Positions 19,040-29,123 of a stretch of DNA of 64,000 bases are shown in pieces; within the stretch, counting starts at the first letter, position 1, and every line of letters starts with the position of its first letter. The DNA lies in the NCBI RefSeq assembly GCF_004521985.1, contig NZ_SBHZ01000005.1, positions 62,001-126,000 on the forward strand, in the 5' to 3' direction. The stretch is from Ectopseudomonas khazarica. Its GTDB lineage: Bacteria; Pseudomonadota; Gammaproteobacteria; Pseudomonadales; Pseudomonadaceae. Under the pieces are notes generated by a model. It worked only from the letters and a program-made list of their open reading frames with translations. It had not been told where the DNA came from and searched no databases. A program made the position numbers and the translations under genes.

Positions 19040-22000
19040 ATGAAAAGAATGCTCATTAACGCGACTCAGCCCGAAGAGTTGCGTGTTGCCCTGGTAGATG
19101 GCCAAAAACTCTACGATCTGGACATCGAGTCCGGCGCCCGCGAACAGAAGAAGGCCAACATCTACAAAGGCCGCATCACCCGCGTCGAACCCAGCCTTGA
19201 AGCCGCCTTCGTCGATTTCGGTTCCGAACGCCACGGCTTCCTCCCCCTCAAAGAAATCTCTCGCGAATACTTCTCCAAGGCCCCTGAAGGCGGCCGCGTC
19301 AACATCAAGGACGTACTCAAGGAAGGCCAGGAAGTCATCGTCCAGGTCGAGAAGGAAGAACGCGGCAACAAGGGCGCGGCCCTGACCACCTTCATCAGCC
19401 TGGCCGGCCGCTACCTGGTCCTGATGCCGAACAACCCGCGCGCAGGTGGCATCAGCCGCCGCATCGAAGGCGAAGAGCGCAACGAGCTGCGTGAAGCGCT
19501 CAATGGCCTCGACGCTCCGGCCGACATGGGCCTGATCGTGCGCACCGCCGGCCTGGGCCGCTCCAGTGAAGAAATGCAGTGGGACCTCGATTACCTGCTG
19601 CAACTGTGGAGCGCCATCAAGGAAGCCTCCACCAGCCGCCCTGCCCCGTTCCTGATCTACCAGGAATCCAACGTCATCATCCGCGCCATCCGCGACTACC
19701 TGCGCCAGGACATCGGCGAAGTGCTGGTCGACAGCGTCGAAGCCCAGGAAGAAGCCCTGTCCTTCATCCAGCAGGTGATGCCGCAGTACGCCAGCAAGAT
19801 CAAGCTGTACGAAGACAGCGTGCCGCTGTTCAACCGCTTCCAGATCGAAAGCCAGATCGAAACCGCCTTCCAGCGTGAAGTGAAGCTGCCGTCCGGTGGC
19901 TCCATCGTCATCGACCCGACCGAAGCCCTGGTGTCCATCGACATCAACTCGGCGCGCGCCACCAAAGGCAGCGACATCGAAGAAACCGCCCTGCAGACCA
20001 ACCTGGAAGCGGCCGAGGAAATCGCCCGCCAGCTGCGCCTGCGTGACATCGGCGGCCTGATCGTCATCGACTTCATCGACATGACCCCGGCGAAGAACCA
20101 GCGCGCCGTGGAAGAGAAAGTCCGCGAAGCCCTGGAAGCCGACCGCGCCCGCGTTCAGGTTGGCCGCATCTCGCGCTTCGGCCTGCTGGAAATGTCCCGT
20201 CAGCGCCTGCGTCCGTCCCTCGGCGAGACCAGCGGCATCGTCTGCCCGCGCTGCAACGGTCAAGGCATCATCCGCGACGTCGAATCCCTGTCGCTGGCCA
20301 TCCTGCGCCTGATCGAAGAAGAAGCGCTGAAGGATCGCACCGCCGAAGTCCGCGCCCAGGTACCGATCCCGGTCGCCGCCTTCCTGCTCAACGAGAAGCG
20401 CAACTCGATCACCAAGATCGAACTGCGCACCCGCGCGCGCATCGTGATCCTGCCGAACGATCACCTGGAAACGCCGCACTTCGAAGTCCAGCGCCTGCGT
20501 GACGACAGTCCGGAAGCCCTGAGCAGCCAGACCAGCTACGAAATCGCCGCCACCACCGAGGCCGAGGACGCAGCCGCCCACCCCGCCGCCGCCACCCGCA
20601 CCCTGGTTCGCCAGGAAGCCGCGATCAAGGCCGCACCGCGCAGCAACGCGCCGGTCGCCGCCGAGCCGCAGGCGCAGGCGCCGCTGGCCCCCGTCAGCGC
20701 ACCGGAGCCGAGCCTGTTCAAGGGCCTGGTGAAGTCGCTGGTCAGCCTGTTCGCCGGCAAGGAAGAAGAAGTCCAGCCGGCGGTGGTCGAGAAGAAGAGC
20801 AAGGAGCGTCCGCCGCGCGAAGAGCGTCGCAACGGTCGCCAGCAGAGCCGTAACCGCGGCGGTCGCCGTGGTGACGACGAGCGCAAGCCTCGTGAAGAGC
20901 GCGCTCCGCGTGAAGAGCGTCAGGCCCGCGAGCCCCGTGAAGAGCGCCAGCCGCGCGAAGAGCGTGCTCCGCGTGAAGAACGCGCACCGCGCGAAGGCCA
21001 GGAGAACCGTCGCGAGCGCAAGCCGCGCGAAGAGCGTGCCCCGCGTGAAGAGCGCGTGCGCGAACTGCGCGAGCCGCTGGACGCTGGCAACGAGCAACGC
21101 GACGAGCAGCGCGCCGAGCGCCAGCCACGCGGCGAGCGCCAGGAGCGTCAGCGTCCGCCACGCGAGGAGCGTCAGCCGCGCGCCGAGCAGGCCGAGGCCG
21201 TACAGGACGAAGCGCTGCCGAACGAAGAGCAGCTGCAAGACGACGAGCAGGGTAACGCTGAAGGCGAGCGCCCGCGTCGTCGCTCTCGCGGTCAGCGTCG
21301 CCGCAGCAACCGTCGCGAGCGTCAGCGTGATGCCGATGGCAACCTGATCGAGAGCGCCGAGAACAGCGAAGCCGCTGGCAACGACGCCCAGGCCGCCACC
21401 CCGGTCGCAGTCGCCACTGCTGCTGCGGTCGTTGCAGAAAGCGTCGACAGCAGCGAAGCCATCGCCAGCGAAGCGCCGGCCACTGAAGCGCCAGCAGTCG
21501 AGGCCGTCGAGGCTGAAGCGCCTGCCGCACAGCCGGTCGAGGCGCCAGCCGAAGCCCCAGTGAGCGACGTGGTCGAGAGCGCTGTGGTCGCCGAACCGGC
21601 GGTCGAGGCAGCCCCTGCTGCTGCAGCCGAAGAGCCGGCAGCCGTCGAAGCACCTGCTGTCGAGCCGGTTGCACAGCCCGAGCCGGTCGTCGAAGCCGCC
21701 CAGGAACCTGCTCCGGCAGTAGCCGAAGAAGTCGCTCCGGCAGCGGAAGCAGTCCCGGCCAATGCCACCGGCCGTGCCTCGAACGACCCGCGCGAAGTGC
21801 GTCGTCGTCAGCGCGAAGCCGAGCGCCTGGCCCGTGAAGCCGCCGAAGCTGCCGCCGCCGCACCGGCCGAGCAGAACGAGCCGGTAGTCGCGGAAAGCGC
21901 CCCGGTTGAAGAGCCGAGCGCCACTGCAAGCGAAAGCGAAGAGGCAGCCCCTGCCGTCGAGCCGAGCGCTGAAGCAGCCCCTGCTGCCAGCGAGCAGGTT

Positions 22001-22078
22001 GCGAGCGAAGCGGTAGAACAGGCACAGCCGGAAGAAGAAGCGGCCGCCGAGAAGGAGGAGATCAAACCTCAGGTTTGA
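19040..22078 (+). CDS. rne: Ribonuclease E
   Basis: Main endoribonuclease for mRNA decay and rRNA/tRNA processing, 1012 residues. The N-terminal half has the S1 domain (about 35-120), the catalytic D301 and D344 (VSIDIN, IDFID) and the zinc-link CPRC (C402, C405). From about 590 to 765 an Arg/Glu-rich segment carries many PREER repeats, a likely RNA- and partner-binding scaffold. Residues 770-1010 are Ala/Glu/Val-rich, and [16 protein letters not shown] begins at N915; both REER repeats and an NDPR motif are reported as interaction motifs in P. aeruginosa RNase E. It is monocistronic, with its own leader and terminator. Confidence 0.97.
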   Translation: MKRMLINATQPEELRVALVDGQKLYDLDIESGAREQKKANIYKGRITRVEPSLEAAFVDFGSERHGFLPLKEISREYFSKAPEGGRVNIKDVLKEGQEVIVQVEKEERGNKGAALTTFISLAGRYLVLMPNNPRAGGISRRIEGEERNELREALNGLDAPADMGLIVRTAGLGRSSEEMQWDLDYLLQLWSAIKEASTSRPAPFLIYQESNVIIRAIRDYLRQDIGEVLVDSVEAQEEALSFIQQVMPQYASKIKLYEDSVPLFNRFQIESQIETAFQREVKLPSGGSIVIDPTEALVSIDINSARATKGSDIEETALQTNLEAAEEIARQLRLRDIGGLIVIDFIDMTPAKNQRAVEEKVREALEADRARVQVGRISRFGLLEMSRQRLRPSLGETSGIVCPRCNGQGIIRDVESLSLAILRLIEEEALKDRTAEVRAQVPIPVAAFLLNEKRNSITKIELRTRARIVILPNDHLETPHFEVQRLRDDSPEALSSQTSYEIAATTEAEDAAAHPAAATRTLVRQEAAIKAAPRSNAPVAAEPQAQAPLAPVSAPEPSLFKGLVKSLVSLFAGKEEEVQPAVVEKKSKERPPREERRNGRQQSRNRGGRRGDDERKPREERAPREERQAREPREERQPREERAPREERAPREGQENRRERKPREERAPREERVRELREPLDAGNEQRDEQRAERQPRGERQERQRPPREERQPRAEQAEAVQDEALPNEEQLQDDEQGNAEGERPRRRSRGQRRRSNRRERQRDADGNLIESAENSEAAGNDAQAATPVAVATAAAVVAESVDSSEAIASEAPATEAPAVEAVEAEAPAAQPVEAPAEAPVSDVVESAVVAEPAVEAAPAAAAEEPAAVEAPAVEPVAQPEPVVEAAQEPAPAVAEEVAPAAEAVPANATGRASNDPREVRRRQREAERLAREAAEAAAAAPAEQNEPVVAESAPVEEPSATASESEEAAPAVEPSAEAAPAASEQVASEAVEQAQPEEEAAAEKEEIKPQV

Positions 22079-22094
22079 TCCTCCGGCGGTACGC

Positions 22095-22124
22095 AAAAAG
22101 GGGATGCCTAGGCATCCCCTTTTT
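22095..22124. terminator. Bidirectional terminator of rne and murB
   Basis: A perfect 30-base palindrome: AAAAAGGGGATGCCT at 22095-22109 and its complement to 22124. The flanking A and T runs make it a terminator on both strands, serving the convergent rne and murB. Confidence 0.93.
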
Positions 22125-22185
22125 CATGTCCGCTTTCCGTCACCGCGAGTGAAGTGCCTGGAGCAGCGCGTGCTCCCGGAGCGCA

Positions 22186-23205
22186 TCAGAGAACGTTGGG
22201 TTCGATTTCCAGATCGACGCCGAATCGCGCCAGCACATCGCCCTGGATGCGCTGCGCCAGGGCCAGCAGTTGCGCACCCGTGGCGTGGCCATGGTTGACC
22301 AGCACCAGCGCCTGCAGACGATGCACTGCGGCATCGCCGTCGCGAAAGCCCTTCCACCCTGCCCGCTCGATCAGCCAGCCGGCCGCCAGCTTGACCAGGC
22401 CATCGCCCGCCGGATAGCTGACCAGATCGGCGTGCTGCGCACGAATGCGCTCGGCCAGCTCGAACGACACCACCGGGTTCTTGAAGAAGCTGCCGGCGTT
22501 GCCCAGCTCGGCCGGGTCCGGCAGTTTCTCGCTGCGAATGGCGCAGATCGCCCGACTGACATCGCTCGCCGTCGGCGCCTCGATCCCCATTTCGACCAGG
22601 CGCTGGCGCACCGGGCCATAGTCCAGACGCAGCGCGGCCTGGCGAGCCAGGCGAAAACGCACGCGCAGGATCAACCAGCGCCCGGCCTCACGCTTGAACA
22701 GGCTGTCGCGGTAGGCAAAGGCACACTCCTCCAGCGCGAACTCGCGCAGCTCGCCGCTGTGGCGATCCAGCGCGGTCAGCCCGGCGAACAGGTCCTTGAC
22801 CTCCACGCCATAGGCACCGATGTTCTGCATCGGCGCAGCACCGACGGTGCCGGGAATCAGACTGAGGTTCTCCAGGCCACTGAAGCCCTGCGCCAGGCTC
22901 CACTGCACGAACGGATGCCAGGGTTCGCCGGCCTCGGCCTCGACCAGCACCTGCTCGCCAGCATCGTCGAGAACCCGCAGGCCACGACTGGCCATGCGCA
23001 GCACCAGCGCCTCGACATCGCCCGTCAGCAGCAGGTTGCTGCCACCGCCGACCACCAGCAGGGGCAGGCCCCGTTGTTCGGCCAGGCTCAGCGCCTCGCG
23101 CACCTCGGCATCGTCATGCGCCTCGGCGAACAGCCGCGCACGCACATCGACGCCGAAACTGTTGAACGGCTTGAGCGACATGTCGCTCTGCAGGTTGAGT
23201 GTCAC
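22186..23205 (-). CDS. murB: UDP-N-acetylenolpyruvoylglucosamine reductase
   Basis: FAD enzyme completing UDP-MurNAc synthesis for peptidoglycan, 339 residues. The FAD-binding region shows LVVGGGSNLLL and GLENLSLIPGTVGAAPMQNIGAYG (shown in parts); KNPVVS and the C-terminal E-rich end are typical of type I MurB. The start is GTG at 23205, overlapping the ptpA stop by 4 bases (GTGA). It is the last gene of the comEC-murB operon. Confidence 0.95.
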   Translation of the reverse strand: MTLNLQSDMSLKPFNSFGVDVRARLFAEAHDDAEVREALSLAEQRGLPLLVVGGGSNLLLTGDVEALVLRMASRGLRVLDDAGEQVLVEAEAGEPWHPFVQWSLAQGFSGLENLSLIPGTVGAAPMQNIGAYGVEVKDLFAGLTALDRHSGELREFALEECAFAYRDSLFKREAGRWLILRVRFRLARQAALRLDYGPVRQRLVEMGIEAPTASDVSRAICAIRSEKLPDPAELGNAGSFFKNPVVSFELAERIRAQHADLVSYPAGDGLVKLAAGWLIERAGWKGFRDGDAAVHRLQALVLVNHGHATGAQLLALAQRIQGDVLARFGVDLEIEPNVL

Positions 23206-23666
23206 AGGCGCCCCTTGATCTCGATCAGCAATGCATCGCTGGCCTGCTCGATCAGGTCCAGCACCTGCTCGAAGCCATCCTCACCGCCGTAGTACGGGTC
23301 CGGCACCTCGTCCAGGGCCAGGTCGAAACGACGCAGGTACAGATCGAGGTCGGCACGGGCGCCGGCCGGACGCAGCGCCTGCAGATTGCGCAGGTTGCTC
23401 TGGTCCATGGCCAGGATCAGGTCGAAGCGCTGGAAGTCCGCGGCCTCGACCTGGCGTGCACGTTGCGCCGACAGGTCATAGCCACGGCGCTGCGCCGCCT
23501 GGCGGGTGCGGCTGTCCGGCGCCTTGCCCACGTGCCAGTCACCGGTGCCGGCGGAATCCACCTGCACCTGCCCTTCCAGACCGGCTGCGCGCAGCTTGTG
23601 ACGGAAGACGCCTTCGGCGGTGGGCGAGCGGCAGATGTTGCCCAGGCAAACGAAGAGAACCTTCAT
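23202..23666 (-). CDS. Low-molecular-weight protein tyrosine phosphatase
   Basis: A 154-residue phosphatase with the P-loop CLGNICRS (C7, R13) and the general-acid region DEVPDPYYGG. No cognate tyrosine kinase is in the window, so the substrate is unknown. The ATG at 23666 shares one base with the kdsB stop (TGATG). The 50-residue longer frame upstream is a shadow of kdsB. Operon place between kdsB and murB suggests an envelope role, by inference only. Confidence 0.9.
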   Translation of the reverse strand: MKVLFVCLGNICRSPTAEGVFRHKLRAAGLEGQVQVDSAGTGDWHVGKAPDSRTRQAAQRRGYDLSAQRARQVEAADFQRFDLILAMDQSNLRNLQALRPAGARADLDLYLRRFDLALDEVPDPYYGGEDGFEQVLDLIEQASDALLIEIKGRL

Positions 23667-24430
23667 CAGGCCCCCAGCAGGTGACGAACCCGTTCCAGGT
23701 CTTCGGCGGTATCCACGCCGGCGGCCGGCGCTTCCAGGGCGTCGGCGACATGGATGCGCACACCGTTGTAGAGCGCGCGCAGCTGCTCCAGGCACTCGGT
23801 GTCTTCCAGCCAGCACGGGCCCCAGGCGACGAAGTCATGCAGGAAACCGGCACGGTAGGCGTAGATACCGATGTGGCGGCGGTACGGCACGCCTTGCGGC
23901 AGCACGTCGCGGTCCTTGGCGAAGGCATCGCGCGCCCAGGCCAGCGGCGCACGACTGAAGGTCAGGGCCAGGCCGTTCTTGTCGGCCACCACCTTGACCA
24001 CGTTGGGGTTGAACAGCGCCAAGACGTCCTCGATCGGCTCCGCCAGCGTGGCGATGCCGGCCTGCGGATTGGCCGCCAGGTTGGCCGCCACCTGATCGAT
24101 GATCAGCGGCGGAATCAGCGGTTCGTCGCCCTGCACGTTGACCACGATGGCATCGGCGGACAATCCGAGCTGGGTGGCGACCTCGGCCAGGCGGTCGGTG
24201 CCGGAGTTGTGATCCTCGCGGGTCAGCAGCACCTCGGCGCCGAACGCGGTACAGGCCTCGACGATGCGGGCGTCGTCGGTGGCGATCACCACCCGGCTGG
24301 CCGAACTCTTCCGCGCCTGCTCCCAGACATGCTGGACCATGGGCTTGCCGGCGATGTCCTGCAGCGGCTTGCCTGGCAGGCGGGTGGAGGCGTAACGGGC
24401 GGGAATGACGACAGTGAAGGCAGCGCTCAT
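23666..24430 (-). CDS. kdsB: CMP-Kdo synthetase
   Basis: Activates Kdo as CMP-Kdo for the lipopolysaccharide inner core. 254 residues, normal size, with [17 protein letters not shown] at the N-terminus, VVIATDD and NVQGDEPL. Follows the small Trm112-like gene with no gap and is coupled to ptpA. It works in the same pathway as lpxK two genes upstream. Confidence 0.96.
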   Translation of the reverse strand: MSAAFTVVIPARYASTRLPGKPLQDIAGKPMVQHVWEQARKSSASRVVIATDDARIVEACTAFGAEVLLTREDHNSGTDRLAEVATQLGLSADAIVVNVQGDEPLIPPLIIDQVAANLAANPQAGIATLAEPIEDVLALFNPNVVKVVADKNGLALTFSRAPLAWARDAFAKDRDVLPQGVPYRRHIGIYAYRAGFLHDFVAWGPCWLEDTECLEQLRALYNGVRIHVADALEAPAAGVDTAEDLERVRHLLGA

Positions 24431-24616
24431 TTACTTGTCCAGACGCTCGTCAGTGGTCAGGGTACGGGCTTCGCTCTCCAGCATCACCGGAATGCCGTCG
24501 CGAATCGGGTAGGCCACGCCGGCGCCCTTGCTGATCAGTTCGGTCTTGTCTTCGGAGAGCTGCAGCGGGCCCTTGCAGATCGGGCAGGCGAGGATGTCGA
24601 GCAGTTTGAGGTCCAT
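24431..24616 (-). CDS. Trm112-family small protein (YcaR-like)
   Basis: A 61-residue protein beginning [18 protein letters not shown], with one CPIC pair that could bind zinc, and a C-terminal GIPVMLE. Eukaryotic Trm112 activates methyltransferases; the bacterial role is not established. It lies between lpxK and kdsB, as in many gammaproteobacteria. I use the ATG at 24616; the 46-residue extension overlaps lpxK and is not conserved. Confidence 0.88.
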   Translation of the reverse strand: MDLKLLDILACPICKGPLQLSEDKTELISKGAGVAYPIRDGIPVMLESEARTLTTDERLDK

Positions 24617-24636
24617 GACGCAGTCCTTGGATGGGG

Positions 24637-25641
24637 TTACGAAGACCCCGGTATGAGACGGGTCAGCTCCGCATCCAGCCAGTCGACGAAGGCCTGCGTG
24701 GGCACGGCATCGACAGCCAGATACCACCAGTCGGCGGCGGCGAAGGCCCGGCATTTCACCGCATCCTTCTCCGTCATCAGCAGCGGCAGCGATGGCTCGA
24801 AGCTGAGCTGCGCCAGATCGTACTGGGCATGGTCGGCGAAGGGGTGCGGAACCGGCCGCCAGTTTAGCGCTTCGAGGGTGTTGAAGAAACGCTGCGGATT
24901 ACCGATGCCGGCCACTGCATGCACCGCCTGCCCTGCCGAAAAATGCTCGAGAGCGACGCGCTCGCCGCTGGCCAGGTTGACCAGCGCACTGGGCTGCAGC
25001 TGGAAGGCGTAACCGTCGGCGCGATCCGCCTCGGCGCCGTTGTACAGCACCGCATCGACCGCCTGCAGACGCTCGGCAGGCTCGCGCAGCGGCCCCGCCG
25101 GCAGGCAGCGGCGATTGCCCAGGCCGCGCGCGGCATCGATCAGCACCAGTTCCAGGTCGCGCGCCAGGCGATAGTGCTGCAGGCCGTCGTCGCAGAGGAT
25201 CAGGTCCAGCGGCTCCTCGGCCAGCAGCGCCCGCACGGCGCGACTGCGGTCCGGGTCGATCATCAGCGGCACATCCGTGCGCTGCACGATCAACAGCGGC
25301 TCGTCACCAGCCTGCGCCGCAGGCTGCTCGGCACGCACACGCCAGGGCAGGCTCGGCGGCGTGGCGCCATAGCCACGGCTGACCACGCCGACCCTGAGAC
25401 CGCGAGCCCGGCAATGTTCGATGAGAAAGAGGATCAGCGGGGTCTTGCCGGTGCCGCCGACGGTGACGTTGCCCACCACCAGCACCGGCACGGGGGCGCG
25501 GTAGATGTCACCCTCGCCCGCCAGGAAACGCGCGCGCTTGCCCTGCACCACGCGGCGGTACAGCCACTCCAGCGGGCGCAGCAGCACCAGCGCCGGGTGG
25601 CCGCGGTACCAGGCCTCGAGCAAGCGATCGGCGGCGCTCAA
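24637..25641 (-). CDS. lpxK: Tetraacyldisaccharide 4'-kinase
   Basis: Inner-membrane kinase adding the 4'-phosphate to the lipid A precursor. 334 residues with the P-loop [13 protein letters not shown] and the conserved DDGLQHY motif. The first codon is TTG at 25641, directly after the exbD TGA; N-terminal residues [17 protein letters not shown] match the family start, so TTG is the real initiator. Part of the exbB-exbD-lpxK-kdsB-murB run. Confidence 0.94.
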   Translation of the reverse strand: MSAADRLLEAWYRGHPALVLLRPLEWLYRRVVQGKRARFLAGEGDIYRAPVPVLVVGNVTVGGTGKTPLILFLIEHCRARGLRVGVVSRGYGATPPSLPWRVRAEQPAAQAGDEPLLIVQRTDVPLMIDPDRSRAVRALLAEEPLDLILCDDGLQHYRLARDLELVLIDAARGLGNRRCLPAGPLREPAERLQAVDAVLYNGAEADRADGYAFQLQPSALVNLASGERVALEHFSAGQAVHAVAGIGNPQRFFNTLEALNWRPVPHPFADHAQYDLAQLSFEPSLPLLMTEKDAVKCRAFAAADWWYLAVDAVPTQAFVDWLDAELTRLIPGSS

Positions 25642-26070
25642 TCAGGGCGCTTCCTGTGCTTCCACCGTGGTCATGCGCAGGTGTGCGAAGCCCAGCTTGC
25701 CTGCGGCATCCATGGCCGTGATCACCGCCTGATGCGGGGTCTTGCCATCGGCGCTGATGATCAGCGGCAGGCTGTTGTCACCATCGGACTCTTTCTGCAG
25801 CGCCGCCATCAGGTTGCTCAGGTTGCTTTCCAGCAGGGCCTTGCCGTTCACCGAGTAGGCGCCGTCGGCAGCGATCAGCACTTCGACCTGCTTGAGCTCG
25901 GTCTGCTCCGGTGGCGTGCCACTGACCGCCTCGGGCAGGTCGACCTTGAGCTGGGTCTCACGGGTGAAGGTGGTGGTGACCACGAAGAACAGCAGCAGGA
26001 TGAACACCACGTCGATCAACGAGGCCAGGTTGATCTCGACGTTCTCCCGCGGTTTGCGCCGGAATTTCAC
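25642..26070 (-). CDS. exbD: ExbD/TolR-type proton-channel subunit
   Basis: A 142-residue protein with one membrane helix (INLASLIDVVFILLLFFVV, about 15-33) containing the essential Asp, and a periplasmic tail. With ExbB it forms a proton-motive-force channel that energises an outer-membrane partner. It starts with GTG and overlaps the exbB stop by 4 bases. No tonB, tol or receptor gene is nearby, so the energised partner is unknown. Confidence 0.9.
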   Translation of the reverse strand: MKFRRKPRENVEINLASLIDVVFILLLFFVVTTTFTRETQLKVDLPEAVSGTPPEQTELKQVEVLIAADGAYSVNGKALLESNLSNLMAALQKESDGDNSLPLIISADGKTPHQAVITAMDAAGKLGFAHLRMTTVEAQEAP

Positions 26071-26699
26071 GCCTTGCCCTCGCCCAGGTCGACGTCACGG
26101 TCACCTTGCACCATCTCCACCAGCTTGATCGCCTCCTGCTCCATGCCCACCACCAGCTCGTCGACACGACGTTGCAGGTAGCGGTGGAAGAACAGCGCCG
26201 GGATCGCCACGATCAGGCCTGCCGCAGTGGTGATCAGCGCCTTGGAGATACCGCCGGCGAGCATCGGCGCATTGGCCATACCCGCGCCCATGAAGGAGCT
26301 GAAGATTTCGATCATGCCCAGCACGGTACCGAGCAAGCCGAGCAACGGTGCGATGCCGGCGATGGTGCCGAGGGCGTTGAGGTAGCGCTCCAGATCATGA
26401 ATGACGCGGGCGGCGGCCTCTTCGATGCACTCTTTCATGATCTCGCGACCATGCTTGGAGTTGGCCAGGCCAGCGGCCAGGATCTGCCCGAGCGGCGAAT
26501 GCTCACGCAGCTCCTTGAGCTTCTGGTTGTTCAGTTTCTTGTCCTTGATCCAGCGCCATACCTGGGCCAGCAGATTGGCCGGCGTGACGCGGGCGGGCCG
26601 CAGGGTCCACAGGCGCTCGGCAACGATACCGGCAGCAGCGATGGAACAGAGAATGATCGGCAGCATCATCCAGCCGCCAGCTTTGACCAGTTCCCACAC
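26067..26699 (-). CDS. exbB: ExbB/TolQ-type proton-channel subunit
   Basis: A 210-residue MotA/TolQ/ExbB-family protein with three membrane segments (about 8-26, 115-140 and 155-180) and the core GTIAGIAPLLGLLGTVLGMI. I set the start at the GTG at 26699, with GAGGGGG about nine bases upstream; the longer frame adds 11 residues across that Shine-Dalgarno. Pairs with ExbD downstream. Confidence 0.9.
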   Translation of the reverse strand: MWELVKAGGWMMLPIILCSIAAAGIVAERLWTLRPARVTPANLLAQVWRWIKDKKLNNQKLKELREHSPLGQILAAGLANSKHGREIMKECIEEAAARVIHDLERYLNALGTIAGIAPLLGLLGTVLGMIEIFSSFMGAGMANAPMLAGGISKALITTAAGLIVAIPALFFHRYLQRRVDELVVGMEQEAIKLVEMVQGDRDVDLGEGKA

Positions 26700-26737
26700 G
26701 GTAGAGATTCCCCCTCGAAAAAGTGGCGCCACTCTAG

Positions 26738-26762
26738 CATAGGGTGGGCCACCCGCCGACCG
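26738..26762. repeat. Half copy of the TAGGGYGGGC repeat
   Basis: CATAGGGTGGGC followed by CACCCGCCGACCG matches the left part of the element at 15788. The far arm is missing, so it looks like a decayed copy. It occupies the gap between comEC and exbB. Confidence 0.5.
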
Positions 26763-26771
26763 CCGCCGTTC

Positions 26772-28997
26772 TCATTTTTCCCGCCAGAAGCGTGCCTCGC
26801 TTCGCAACCCGCGCGGTGCGAGCCACTTGCCCAGGCGCAGATGCAGCGCGCCGGCATACGCGGTGTCATGCACCGCCACGCCCGCCGCCTGGTAACGCGC
26901 CAGCACCTGCGGGTGCGGATGGCCGAAAGCATTGTGCCGGCTGCGCGTGATCAGCACGTGCTGCGGCCCGACCGCGTCGATGAAGGGCTGGCTGGAAGAA
27001 CTGCGGCTGCCGTGATGCGGAGCCAGCAGCCAGTGCGACGCCAGCGGGAAGCCCGATTGCACCAGCGCCTGTTCGGCCGCGGCATCGATGTCGCCGGTCA
27101 ACAGCAAGCGCTCCCCCTCGGCCTCCACCTGCAAGACGCAGGAACGCGGGTTGCCTGGCGCCGCCTGCGGCCATTGCCACAACCTGAAGGTCACGCCATC
27201 CCACTGCCAGCTGTGCCCGGACTCGCAGGCCTCGGCAGCCAGGCTTCGCGCGAGACGCGCCGGCTCGCCACTGATGACCCGCGCCACCGGCATGCCAGCC
27301 GCCACGGCCGCCGCCCCACCGGCATGATCGTTGTCGGCGTGGCTGACCAGCAGCAGGTCGAGCCGCCGGAGGTTCAGCGCGCGCAGCGACGGCAGGACGA
27401 TACGTTCGCCGCTGTCGAAGTCGCCGAAGCGCGGCCCGGCGTCGTACAGCAGGCTGTGCTCGCGGGTCCGCACCAGAACCGACAAGCCCTGGCCGACATC
27501 CAGGACCCAGACATCGGCCTGCCCGTCCTCGGGTCCTTGCGCCGGTACCAGCAGCGCGGGCAGCAGCAGCGCCAGCCCCGGCAAGCGCAGCGGCACACCG
27601 GCAGGCAGCAACAGCAACGCGGCCCCCAGCGCCGCCAACGACCAGACCCACCACGGCAACTCGCTGGGCAACCAGGCGGGCAACCAGCCGGCGATCAGGC
27701 CGAGCAGCGCGAAGAGCAACTGCAATGCCCCGCCGGCCAGCCACAGCAAGCCCTCGCCGAGCAGAGGCACCGGCAACAGCAGCGTACCGAACAGCGCCAG
27801 CGGCACCACCACCAGCCCTACCCAGGGCACGGCGAGCAGATTGGCCAGGGGCCCGCTGCTGCTGACCGGCAGCCCGAGGATCAACATCATCGGCAACAGG
27901 CCGATCGCCGTGGTCCATTGCGCACGTGTCAGCCCGCGCCACCAGCCCCAGGCACCCAGCCGCCCGGCAAAGGCCAGCGCAAGCACGGCGACCGCCGAGA
28001 ACGACAGCCAGAAGCCCGGCTGCTGGGACGCCAGCGGCTCCAGCAACAACACCACCAGCAGGGCCGCCAACAGCGGCCAGGCAGCGCCCAGGTGACGAAA
28101 GCGCAGGCGCCACAACAGCACCAGGGCAACCATCACGCAGGCCCTGCGCACCGGCACCTCGAACCCGGCCAGCAGGCCATAGACCAGCGCGCCGCCCAGG
28201 GCCAGCGCGCAGGCGCAAGGCAACCACGGCAGGCGCTGCGGCCAGGCACCGAGCCTGGCCAGCAGCGCCGCCAGTCCGTAGAGGAAACCGGACAGCAGGG
28301 CGATGTGCTGCCCGGAGATGACCATCAGGTGGACGGTGCCGGTGTGCTGCAACAGACGCCAGTCCTCCGCCGTCAGGCCGGAGCCATCGCCGAGCACCAG
28401 TGCGGCAATGCCGCCCTGCCGTCCCCAGGCGGGCACCGCCAGCAGGCGCTGGCGCAGGGCGTCGCGCCAGCCGCCCAGGCCAGTGGCCGGGGCCAGGCGC
28501 TCACCCGCCTTGATCGTCCCCGTGGCGCCGATGCGCTGGGCCAGCAGCCAGGCTTCGTAATCGAAACGCTGCGGATTGACCAGGCCATGGGGACGCTTGA
28601 GATTGACTGCCAGACGCCAACGCTCGCCGGCCAGCACTGGTGGCCCGCCGTACCAGGCCAGGCGCATCCTGGCGGACAGTTCGGCACGCCGTGAACGGGC
28701 GTCCTGCAACTGGAAGCGAAGCACACCGTCGGCCGCTTCCGGCAAGCCGACCACCTGCCCTTCCAGCCACAGGGTGCGCCCATCCAGCGCCACGTCCAGG
28801 CGATCATCCAGTGCCCATTGCGCAGAGCCGCAGGCCCAGGCCAGCCCCAGCAGGAAGAAGCCCAGGGGGTAGCCCCGCGAGAACAGCAGAGCGAGCGCGC
28901 AAGCGGCCATGAGCAGCAGCACCGCGGCGGACGGCAGGCCCGGCAGAAAGCGCAACGCCAGCAAACCCAGGGCCAGCGCCAACATCCCTGTACGCAT
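26772..28997 (-). CDS. comEC: ComEC/Rec2 DNA-uptake channel
   Basis: Inner-membrane channel that brings single-stranded DNA into the cytoplasm in natural transformation. 741 residues: an N-terminal OB-like DUF4131 segment, a multi-helix competence domain (about 200-480), and a C-terminal metallo-beta-lactamase domain with SHADNDHAGG near residue 552. The ATG at 28997 is preceded by AGGGAGG; a 12-residue longer frame is less likely. Full length and apparently intact. First gene of the envelope operon. Confidence 0.93.
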   Translation of the reverse strand: MRTGMLALALGLLALRFLPGLPSAAVLLLMAACALALLFSRGYPLGFFLLGLAWACGSAQWALDDRLDVALDGRTLWLEGQVVGLPEAADGVLRFQLQDARSRRAELSARMRLAWYGGPPVLAGERWRLAVNLKRPHGLVNPQRFDYEAWLLAQRIGATGTIKAGERLAPATGLGGWRDALRQRLLAVPAWGRQGGIAALVLGDGSGLTAEDWRLLQHTGTVHLMVISGQHIALLSGFLYGLAALLARLGAWPQRLPWLPCACALALGGALVYGLLAGFEVPVRRACVMVALVLLWRLRFRHLGAAWPLLAALLVVLLLEPLASQQPGFWLSFSAVAVLALAFAGRLGAWGWWRGLTRAQWTTAIGLLPMMLILGLPVSSSGPLANLLAVPWVGLVVVPLALFGTLLLPVPLLGEGLLWLAGGALQLLFALLGLIAGWLPAWLPSELPWWVWSLAALGAALLLLPAGVPLRLPGLALLLPALLVPAQGPEDGQADVWVLDVGQGLSVLVRTREHSLLYDAGPRFGDFDSGERIVLPSLRALNLRRLDLLLVSHADNDHAGGAAAVAAGMPVARVISGEPARLARSLAAEACESGHSWQWDGVTFRLWQWPQAAPGNPRSCVLQVEAEGERLLLTGDIDAAAEQALVQSGFPLASHWLLAPHHGSRSSSSQPFIDAVGPQHVLITRSRHNAFGHPHPQVLARYQAAGVAVHDTAYAGALHLRLGKWLAPRGLRSEARFWREK

Positions 28998-29123
28998 CGA
29001 GCCTCCCTGCTCGTCGAGCTCAGCCGAGCGCATCCGGCGCTCAACTTAGGTCACAATATGGAAACGCTGACGATGACGAATCCGTGCATAATATCGGCGC
29101 TTTTGCCTGCCCAGAGACTCTTC

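Noticed and set aside
20870..21070. Repeated CGTGAAGAGCG-like units considered as a CRISPR array
   Set aside because: They are in frame with rne and code for PREER repeats; there are no spacers of constant length.
18950..22096. A 1048-codon open frame antisense to rne
   Set aside because: It is Leu/Phe/Arg-rich low-complexity and mirrors RNase E codons; the plus frame has all catalytic residues. High-GC codon bias leaves the opposite strand free of stops.
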